Source of the DNA: Ambrosia x helenae
Lineage: Eukaryota > Streptophyta > Magnoliopsida > Asterales > Asteraceae
Assembly (NCBI GenBank): GCA_030844895.1
Contig: CM061231.1
Location: forward strand, 154,161,889-154,225,888
Direction: 5' to 3'
DNA: 64,000 bases
Below are positions 55,935-64,000 of this stretch, one piece after another; position 1 is the first letter of the stretch; every line of letters starts with the position of its first letter. The notes under the pieces were generated by a model that was not told the origin of the DNA, did not search any database, and saw nothing but the letters and a program-made list of their open reading frames with translations. The position numbers and the translations under genes were made by a program.

Positions 55935-57036
55935 CTAGTGGGTTGGCCCGCGCGATGCAGCGGGTGTAACCGAAACTCTTTTGTAGAGCACATGCTAACC
56001 TAATATACCTACTATGAACCTAACCACTATTATATGAATATTTTTTAATACCTTTGTTTGAAATTCATTATAAACAAAAGCTTTCTTCTTCGTTTGTGGA
56101 ATCTGGTGATCATATAGTTTACATCAGATTAGACATGTTTGTGTGTATGAATATAACGTAATAATTTCAGAATTCATATCATTACCTCATGATTAAAAAT
56201 ACAAATTTCACTATTGATTTCTCGATTTCTATATAGTTTAATCAAATTTATAAAACTTTAACATTTTTAAAATACCCAACTGGCCAACTCTATATGAAAG
56301 GTTATAACAAAACATATAACATCAAGCATTTTTTATATGTTTTCTAGTTTAATATACAACAACAACAAACAACAACCATACCCAGTAAGTCCCACAAATA
56401 GAAATACTATTGGTAGGGTATGGGGAGGGTGGGATGTAGGCAGACCTTACCCCCATCCCTAGGGATAGAGAGGTTGCTTCCAAGGAGACCCTCGGCTCTA
56501 AACAGGAAAGACTGAGTATATATAAAATAAAGACTACCAAGTACCAACAGTCTAGTAAGTGGTGAAAATAATAATAATAACATGACAGACAAAGGAACAT
56601 ATATAACATGGTACACAAACATATATGCAAGCATTGTTACTAACAAAAAACAAGTCCAACGGAAAGGTGGACAGACCCTAAGTATCCTTAGCTTTAATTC
56701 TACGTCTCCATGAACTCCTATCTTGGACCATGTCCTCATAGAGGTGCAACTCTATCAGATCGTTTTCTAGTTTAATATGTTTAAAGTATTTATAAAATTG
56801 AATGTCATGTGGTTTCATAAACATCTCATGACTCTTGACTTTCTTTAAATTAAATATGACGTTTAAAAGACATATTTACCCTTTAAAAGTAGTTATTTTA
56901 TGCATTATGTGTTGTATCTTAAGCATTTACACTTATACCTCTTAAAATTTAAGAAGTCCTTATAAAATGTTTTATAACATAGTATAGATATAGATATAGA
57001 TATAGATATAGATATAGATATAGATATAGATATAGA
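55935..57036 (-). mobile_element. Non-autonomous Helitron (family C) with nested LINE
   Basis: On the minus strand it starts with (TCTATA)9 (57036-56983) after an A, and ends with hairpin CCCGCTGCATCGCGCGGG, CCAACCCA, CTAG (55938-55935) and T. The 3' hairpin is identical to that of family A; the 5' ends differ after the TCTATA run (CTATGTTATAAAACATT). A 5'-truncated RTE LINE with its duplication accounts for 56339-56778. Confidence 0.8.
56356..56761 (-). mobile_element. 5'-truncated RTE-clade LINE
   Basis: A 17-bp target duplication GTTTTCTAGTTTAATAT flanks it (56339-56355 and 56762-56778). On the minus strand it starts inside ORF2: LYEDMVQDRSSWRRRIKAKDT then a stop (56678), the typical RTE C-terminus. 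A 3' region follows with GAGGGTCTCCTTGGAAGC and ACTGGGTATGG, ending in a TTG-rich tail, as known for plant RTE elements. About 400 bases are present, so it was truncated at insertion. Confidence 0.9.
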
Positions 57037-57469
57037 TTATTGTTGTTATAGTTTTTTACATAAAGAGTATTTCAATAAATCCTACTTTGATGAATTACTA
57101 GGGTCTTAAGACAACTCGTAAAAGAGAAATTCGAAAAAGACGATAAAAAAACAAGCCACAAGGTTTGGTAAACACGTCAACGTAAAAGTTAGATTGAATT
57201 ATAAAGGGAAAAAAGAATTTTAAAATAATGAATTACGTGTATTAAAACGGAAAAATCAGGAAAATAAAAAAAATGAGTTGATTAAAGTGAGTGTTAGGGA
57301 TGTAAATAACCTTATTTAAGTTCACAAATTGTAGTGTAAATTAGTTTAAAAACATGACTTATCAAAGTTTAGAAGGTCTGTGGTCACTTGACAAAAGATC
57401 AGTGGTCAAAATTCACATAGATTCAAGAAGAATGAAAAATATAACTTGAGTAAGTGCACGTAGTAAAAT
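57037..57469. other. Intergenic, nothing recognised
   Basis: AT-rich sequence without coding frame or terminus. Confidence 0.5.
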
Positions 57470-57805
57470 CAAATTTATCAGAAAAAAAACAAAATAGCAT
57501 ATTTTAGAAGCGGTTTATATAATTAAAAAAAAAGCAGTCGGCGGAAGTTAGCAAAGCCAGCGGTGCAACTTATCAAAGCCATGCTATTATACCTTCTTTC
57601 TTTTAATATGTTGGATGATTTGACATAAAACTATATAATAAAATTTATCAGGAAAAAAATAAAACAAAATAGCATATTTTAGAAGCGGTTTAAATAATTT
57701 AAAAAAAAGCAGTCGTCGGAAGTTAGCAAAGCCAGCGGTGCAACTTATCAAAGTCGCGCTATTAAACCTTCTTTCGGTTAATATGTTGGATGATTTGACT
57801 TATTG
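57470..57805 (+). repeat. Direct duplication, period 175
   Basis: AGCATATTTTAGAAGCGG at 57496 and again at 57671. The match spans about 155 bases, including GCAAAGCCAGCGGTGCAAC and AATATGTTGGATGATTTGAC. The second copy ends just before the PRP39-like remnant. Confidence 0.93.
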
Positions 57806-57854
57806 ACTGATTGTTGATTGCCAGTACATAATAAATATATATCATCTGTTTACA

Positions 57855-58200
57855 GGATAATATTATGAAGATCCGAAAAGTGTATGATACCTTTTTAGGT
57901 GAATTTATGTTATTTTATGGTTATTGGAATAAGTATGCAGATCATGAAGCACGCATGGGATATGTGGACAAAGTTGTGGAGGTTTATGAACGCGCATTGC
58001 ATGGAGTAACGTATTATGTAGACTATGTAGACATGTGGTTGCAGTATTGTGTTTTTTGCCATAAACACTTATGGGGATCCTGTTACATTAAGAATGTAAT
58101 AACTAAGTGTAGATGATTCATCGTTGTGTTGAATTTTTTACTTAAGAATAATTTCCATTATATATTTTATATTTCGTTTTCTTTTGAATAGAGGATGTCT
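57855..58200 (+). pseudogene. PRP39-like HAT-repeat exon remnant
   Basis: After a good acceptor (TTTACAG, 57849-57855) the frame reads NIMKIRKVYDTFLGEF, then YWNKYADHEARMGYVDKVVE and VYERALHGVTYYVDYVDMWL. This is the HAT (half-a-TPR) pattern of pre-mRNA processing factor 39, a U1 snRNP-linked splicing protein. An extra T in a T run near 58050 shifts the frame, after which the other frame still fits (INTYGDPVT). Only one to two repeats are present. The adjoining sequence is split by a LINE. Confidence 0.8.
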
Positions 58201-58223
58201 TTCTAAGCATGTATATGCGTTGT

Positions 58224-59923
58224 ATGCTGATGATGCCCTACTTATGGGTACTTGGTCTTCTAACAATATTATTATGACGAACCGGCTTTTACGTATTTTT
58301 CATATGTGTTCGGGCATGAAGATTAATGTGCATAAATCGCATTTATTTGGATTGGGTGTTCCCTCTTTGGAGCGCATTTATTTGGATTGGGTGTTCCCTC
58401 TTTGGAGGTGGGTGGTATGGCGGAAGTTTTGGGTTGTCAAGTTGGAGAATTTCCATTTAAGTATCTTGGTGTTAAAATTGGTGCAAATATGAATAGGTCG
58501 ACTCATTGGGCTCCTATTTTGGAGACTGTGCGAAATAGACTTCAATCGTGGAAGGCTAAAACGCTATCCATTGGTGGGCGTTTAACCTTGATTAAATCGG
58601 TTCTGGCTAGCCTCCCGGTGTATTACTTGTCTTTGTTTAAAGCTCCAAAGGTGGTGATTGAAGAGATTGAGAAGATGATGAGAAAATTTTTATGGGTAGG
58701 GAGTAAAGAAGGTAAAGGTTTTCACTGGGTTGCTTGGGAGATGGTAACTAGACCAAAGAAGGTAGGAGGGTTGGGTATATCAAAATTGTCCGATGTTAAT
58801 TTGGCGCTTTTGGTAAAATGGGCGTGGCGATTTAAAACTAATCATGGAGGGCTTTGGAGAAAGGTGATAATGAGTATACATGGGGGTCGAAATAAATGGG
58901 AATTTTTACCTATGAAAAAAGCTTTGCCGGGAACTTGGAAGGCCATAGTGAGTCTCTTGGATAAGGTCCGTATAAATGGGTTAAATATAAGCAGTTACAT
59001 GTCGTGTCAGATTGGGAATGGTGATAATATTAGCTTTTGGAAGGATGTTTGGTATGGGGATAAAGCATTAAGTATATGATGGCCATCGCTGTTTGCTTTG
59101 AACAAAGATGGAAACGGGTCAGTTAGCAGTTATATTAAGTTTGATGGGCATCTTAATCAGGTGGCAGGCAGTTGGGATCTGGGTGCACACTCGGTGGAAG
59201 GTATCTCGGAAGTTCAAGATGCTATGTTTATGTTGACCCAGGTGAAGCTCAAGAACTCTAAAGATCGTTGGACATGGGACAATAATCCGAATTGGGTATT
59301 TTCGGTTGTTGTTGTAAAAGCTTCGATTAATCAGAATTTGTATGGTTAGCATCGGTCTTACGTGTGGGTCAAATGGGTTCCTATTAAGGTAAACGTATTG
59401 GCGTGGAGAATTGATAAAGGTAAAATCCTTACGCGGTTGGAATTGATTAAACGACATGTTGGTCTGAACAGTTCGAGATGTCCGATGTGTGTTGTTGTAG
59501 ACGAGGTTGTTTCTCATGTTTTTTTCGACTGTGGTTTTGCGTCTGGAGTGTGGAGACAGGTTTGGAATTGGTGTCATTTAGATCCAGCTAGTTTTGGCTC
59601 TATTGAAGATGTGATTCATGGTTCGGCTGTTGTTGCTGCAAAGGGTAAGAAGATTGTCCGAGGGATCCTTGTGGTTACGTGTTGGGCAATTTGGAAGGAA
59701 CGCAATAAGGTTGTTTTCCACAATGCTAATCCGAAGGTGTTGGAAGTAATGTCTATAGTTAAATCCATGTCCTTTATTTGGTTTAAGTATAGATCCAATT
59801 GTAGTAGGTTTGTGTGGCACGACTGGGTCAAATACCCATTGTATATGGTGTAAATGGAGGTTTTGAGTGGTCCTTGGTTTGAGGGCCTCTCTTTGTTTTG
59901 AATGAAATTTATGTTCAAAAAAA
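58224..59923 (+). mobile_element. 5'-truncated L1-type LINE, 1.7 kb
   Basis: Flanked by a 15-bp target duplication ATGTATATGCGTTGT (58209-58223 and 59924-59938), with a short A-tail before the right copy. It begins in the reverse transcriptase catalytic box (ADDALLMG, the Y coming partly from the duplication). It continues with FPFKYLGVKIG, SWKAKTLSIGGRLTLIKSVL, a zf-RVT domain (CPMCVVVDEVVSHVFFDC) and CWAIWKERNKVVF. A 32-bp tandem duplication at about 58346-58409 shifts the frame. Stops at 59077-59079 and 59347-59349 show decay. Endonuclease and most of the polymerase are missing. Confidence 0.94.
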
Positions 59924-59938
59924 ATGTATATGCGTTGT

Positions 59939-60595
59939 TGTTGGTCAGAAATTACGAATCTATTTACATCACAGAGAATGCAAAAATAGATCATAATATT
60001 TTAAGTGATACCAAATGGAGACTTAGTTTTTATTAGATGTTGTTGCATCTATCATGCATTCACGGACATATATGATATTATTCAGTTTACTAGTTTAGGA
60101 ATTGTACCTCAGTTATCGTATGTTGTTTCAGGCTATTGGATTGTTTTGTAACCGTCTTATCAGTTATCACTAATGTTTTACTGATTAGGTAAGTTGTATT
60201 AAGGATATAAGTAAAATTTCTGCTTCTTGCATGATCCACTATTAGTAAAGGCCTATGATGAATGAAAGTTTTGCTTACATTGTTGATAGTTTACAATCAA
60301 TAAAAAAAATATGTTTATGGGGTCTTATTCAGCATATGCCTAGACAAGGTTTAGTTTATTACTAAAGGCGTTTGATTAATAAGCAGTTCACGCACATTGT
60401 TGGATTGTTCTTATTGAAGGATCAAAGAAAAAAAATGCTAAAATGGTGCAGCTTTATTGTATGCAACTCAATATCCATGATTCATTATATTTTCGTTATC
60501 CACTTGATCTTAGTGGAGATGGACAAATGGGCGGGTATAAGCCCTTTAAGAAGGTAGTTATCATGTAGAAGTCTAAGGTCTGTTGAAAAACAAAA
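59939..60595. other. Intergenic, nothing certain
   Basis: Continuation of the pre-LINE flank. No further PRP39-like exon could be identified. AT-rich. Confidence 0.45.
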
Positions 60596-61215
60596 CTGTT
60601 GAAATTCTACTACAAAGTCTGCTAAAGTCCAAATTATGTTGAAGAGCAAAACGGTTGAAAGATCTATTGATATGTAAAGACTATTGAAGACAACATCTGC
60701 TGATGAAGAAATGGAGTCTTTTGTGAAGAAGGTATGTTGAAGTTATAGTTGTGGTTAGCTTCAACAGATAATGAAGAACAATGGTTAACAGTGGTTAGTG
60801 ATACTCAACAGTGGTTAAAAATGGTTAACAGTGGTTAGTGATGCTTAATAACGGTTAAGGTGAAAACTGGTACAAATAAGGTGAAAATACAAAGTCTGTA
60901 ACACAAAGTCTTTCGACGATGGTCAAACAGAGTTCATCTCAAATATATTAGTGGTTAATACGTAACAGTGGTTAAAAATGGTTAACAATGGCTAGTGATG
61001 CTTAACAGTGCTTACTGCTTGACAGTGCTTAAGGTGAAAACTGTTAAAAATAAGGTGAAAACACAAAGTCTGTCAACGGTGGTCAAACAGAGTTATCATC
61101 TTAAATATATCAATGGTTAATACTCAATAGTGGTTAACAATGGTTAAAGTGGTTATGGATGCTTAATAGTGGTTTCAGAGGTTTTATAGGTTAACAGTGG
61201 TTAGTAATACTCAAA
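60596..61215 (+). repeat. Minisatellite-like region built on AACAGTGGTTA
   Basis: The word AACAGTGGTTA and variants (AACAATGGTTA, AATAGTGGTTA) occur more than ten times between 60785 and 61205. A longer unit of about 173 bases is repeated twice: GTTAAGGTGAAAACTGG near 60855 and CTTAAGGTGAAAACTGT near 61029, each followed by ACAAAGTCTG and GGTCAAACAGAGTT. Upstream, 60596-60760 has looser TGTTGAA-type repeats. Confidence 0.85.
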
Positions 61216-61285
61216 TATAATAATGTATTTCATATATTGTGTTTTCTTACGACGCACACACTCACCAGTGTACACGTAAAGAGCT

Positions 61286-61469
61286 CACTACTAGAAAAAA
61301 GACATTTCTTGACGCGCATTGCGCGTCATAAAAGGGGGTTTATGACACGCAAAAGAAAGTCATTATAGGCATCGTCATAAAATTAATATGACACGCACAC
61401 GCGTGTCATCTTTTAATGACACGCATTCATGACACACATTTATGACACTTATTTTTTACACGCATTATG
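61286..61469 (+). mobile_element. CACTA (En/Spm) transposon, left end
   Basis: CACTACTAGAAAAA at 61286 is the typical CACTA terminus. It is followed by subterminal motifs in direct and inverted order (TGACACGCA, TGACGCGCA, GCGTGTCA), including hairpins such as TGACGCGCATTGCGCGTCA (61309-61327). At 61470 an LTR interrupts it; the other end is outside the window. Confidence 0.8.
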
Positions 61470-64000
61470 TGTAACACCCCAACCGATGGCGGAATCATCG
61501 AGGTGCCACGTAGTGAGGATTGTTCAAAAGCTCATGGTACTAAAATGTAAATATTATTGAATAATCAAAATTGTCTTACATGGAAATGGAAATTACATTG
61601 TCTAAATGAAATGTAAATATTGAAATAACTGAATTGAAATAAAGCACTAAATGTCTCTTGCTAAAGCACTAGATCAAACTGCACCTGAAACATGTACAAA
61701 AATAGGTTTGGTCAACATATGAAATGTTGGTGAGCATTCCTAGATTTGATATATATAGTAGGTTAAAAAAAGTTATACAATTCAAGTGCAAGCTACAGTG
61801 CAAATATGTAAACCATGTATCAAACAAATGAGCGAAATCAACCCTGTGACTGTATAATGTACTGTATGAACTGTAGTGTACTCAACCAATAAATGGATGA
61901 TAACTTAACACTGGCCACGGATTCTCCGATGAAAAAGGGGGAGAATCAATCTAGGCGGGTTGTCAATCCAAATAGCGCTATCCAATGTTAAGGTCGGCTT
62001 GTACCATGTTAATGATTTCACTAAGTACAAATGTATTCCACATGTATTGTCTAAGCATAAAGCACGTTGTAAGCAATGCACATAGTACTAGAATTGTATT
62101 GTAGAAATGTAAACTTGTATTTGAAATTGTAATAGTGTACATGTAACACCCCAAAAATGTATAAAAGCAAAAAGGGGTAGGAATACTCACAGTTCACGTA
62201 ATAACTTGAAATTGGACTTGGACAACGAAATATGAATTGAGATTACTCCCAAATGATCAACCTAAAGTATTCGATAATGTGTAAGGGAAATAACTCTAAG
62301 ATATATGTATTTCTAGGGCTTCGAATTGGGAATAAACGTTTATTTGATTAATAAAAATTTGTTTATTAAATATGAGAAATTTAGTGAATAAATAAATAAA
62401 AGTCTCTTTGTAAAATTTTAAGTTGAATATAGTCACAACATAAGGTTTTAAGTATGAAAATAATTTTTATAAAATTATTTTCTTAAAAATAGAATATTTA
62501 ATCTAATTATTTCAAATTGTCAAAATACGACTTTAATATCTAAAAATATTAAAATCAAAGAATTTCTGAATCAAAAATTGTATTTCAATTCTATATGAAT
62601 AGAAATAATTTATGTAAAATTTTGGTATAAAAATATTGTAAAATGAATTTATTATGATTTAATTATGATTAAAACTAACAAAAATTGATTAAAAATATTA
62701 AATAAATGATTTTTCAAAATTAAAAATCATTTCAGTAAAGTTTCACGTAATACAAACTCAGGATAATTTTTGTAGAATTTAATAAAGTTGTTTTGATATA
62801 TAAATGGATTTTTATAAATATAATAGCATAAAAATGATTTAATTATTATAAATATTAAATAAATGAATTTCTGAAAAATAAAAATTGTAAGTTAAACTTT
62901 TTCACTAGTTTAACATAATGTAATTTTTGTAGAATTTATAAAAGTGTTTTAGTATTTTAAAACGAATTAAAAAAACATACAAATAAATTATATATATATG
63001 AATGTTGTTTAAAAAAAAAAAAGAACAACTTGTTTGTGCCAGGTATTGAACCTGTGTGGGCCAAGTATGATGCACCAGACACAACCACTTGGTCCAGACC
63101 AGTGGTTGTGTTTGGGTTCAGTTTATTTAAAATAAATAATATAAGTAAAATCGTGTTCTTCCCCAAATTCAAACATATGAGCCCTAGATTTGCAATTGAT
63201 CAGATTACACAACGATAACCCAATTAACCTTAGGGTTATCGTTGTATGTATCCCGAAGGTTAAAACCCACGAAGAAAAAGATACTTACAAAGACGTTTGA
63301 TGTCAGATCGATTAGTCAAAACACAAAGTCAAATGCGAACTAGAAATCAAGAATAGTGGGTTGTTTATAGAAATTGGAGGTTGAGAAAGATTTATTGGCG
63401 AGTTGTGAAGGGATTATGACGTTCAATTTATAGGGACGGGGTCTGGTTCGATGAAGTGGAAGGTTTGACCCATTGATGACATGAACGAGTAATAATTAAA
63501 TCAATTAGGAAGATTGGAGTTGTTATCTGCGATGATTATGCATGGGATTTATGTGTATTCGTTAGTCGCATAGTATAAGGTAGTAAATGATAATTATTGT
63601 TCCAAAAATCACGGCCAAAATGATAGCCATTCGCGCGCACAGCAGCAGACATGAAAGGGAAGGATTCTGATTTGTTTTAGGGAGGGTTTAAAATAATTAA
63701 GGTTTGGTTGTAAACAACAAACAAGTGTGTGGTGTAGTGGTGGTGTTGACGTCTGACCCGGCTCCAGGTCCCGAGTTCGATTCATGCTAGCAGCAGGTAT
63801 TTTCCCTTTTTTTTAAACAACAAGGGGAAGAGATGGGCTCAGTTTTCTGGTGGGCTCATGATGTTGGGCCGAGCAGCAGCAGCAGAAAATGGAAAACAGA
63901 CTTGGGCCGGTTCTTGTGGGCTGCGTTTTGGGCTCCGGTTTTTAACACAAAGAGACATGGGCTCATGTTTTGATTGGGAGATGGTTTGGTTTGGGTTATG
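61470..64000 (-). mobile_element. LTR of the 9333-11890 family, incomplete at the window edge
   Basis: Read on the minus strand the segment ends CGCCATCGGTTGGGGTGTTACA, like the LTR at 9333-11890. It shares with it the CATGAGCT region with a TTCAATAATA-type stretch, the TAGCGCTA motif (61973-61980), the AT-rich core and tRNA-like boxes (about 63030-63110 on the minus strand). The LTR start lies beyond 64000. A further pair of A- and B-box-like sequences (GGTGTAGTGG and GAGTTCGATTC, 63731-63785, plus strand) is near the edge. Whether it is solo or part of a full element cannot be seen. Confidence 0.82.

Noticed and set aside
56349..56739. Two overlapping minus-strand ORFs
   Set aside because: They are mostly the 3' non-coding region of the RTE LINE; only its last 20 or so codons (56678 and upward) are real coding sequence, in another frame.
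63720..63800. Possible tRNA gene
   Set aside because: A- and B-box-like motifs are present but no cloverleaf could be drawn by eye; it lies in an LTR and was treated as a tRNA-like relic.
1..64000. CRISPR array, bacterial operon or rRNA genes
   Set aside because: Direct repeats here are tandem or dispersed plant repeats without regular spacers; genes have introns; no rRNA sequence was recognised.

Overview
The window is nuclear DNA from a plant. It is AT-rich, genes have many short GT-AG introns, two host-type genes are present (a hexokinase and a cytosolic ribosomal protein L28e), and almost everything else is made of plant transposable elements. LTRs that open TGTRACA and end TGTYACA and the Helitron families suggest an Asteraceae-like eudicot, but that is an impression and is not proven here.

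Layout. 1-7.1 kb: small exon fragments of unrelated genes (unidentified, HSP90, GAPDH), all on the + strand, followed by a Helitron helicase tail and a complete Helitron 3' end at 7117; a solo LTR (1036-3834) splits them. 7.9-15.3 kb: a Harbinger-type MITE, a second solo LTR (9333-11890), a PIF/Harbinger element carrying only a Myb/SANT gene (11921-14245) and a hAT MITE (14688-15282), each with its own target duplication. 16.5-21.35 kb: one full-length Ty1/copia element with almost identical LTRs but a broken gag-pol. 23.1-29.5 kb: a Mutator-like MITE, a cluster of GC-rich near-palindromes, a 5'-truncated copia element with its 3' LTR, and an LTR-like stretch. 33.2-35.8 kb: an intact nine-exon hexokinase gene that lacks the usual N-terminal membrane anchor. 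36.2-37.7 kb: a decayed copia fragment. 38.35-40.2 kb: RPL28e on the minus strand, with a MITE in its intron and a frameshifted second exon.

40.5-57.0 kb is a nest of Helitrons, all on the minus strand, some joined end to end. The largest (45989-55344, 9.36 kb) carries an intact five-exon gene for a multi-B3-domain protein and an eleven-exon RPA70-like gene with two nonsense codons. Its only replicase remnants are helicase C-terminal scraps. This cargo pair (single-strand DNA binding plus B3 DNA binding) is the most interesting system here.

57-64 kb: a PRP39-like exon remnant split by a 5'-truncated LINE with a 15-bp target duplication, a 5'-truncated RTE LINE (inside a Helitron at 56.4 kb), a minisatellite, one end of a CACTA transposon and the 3' end of a third LTR of the same family as 9333-11890, in opposite orientation and running off the window.

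All calls were made by reading the sequence by eye. Splice sites were chosen by GT-AG borders and by keeping the reading frame. No database search was possible.
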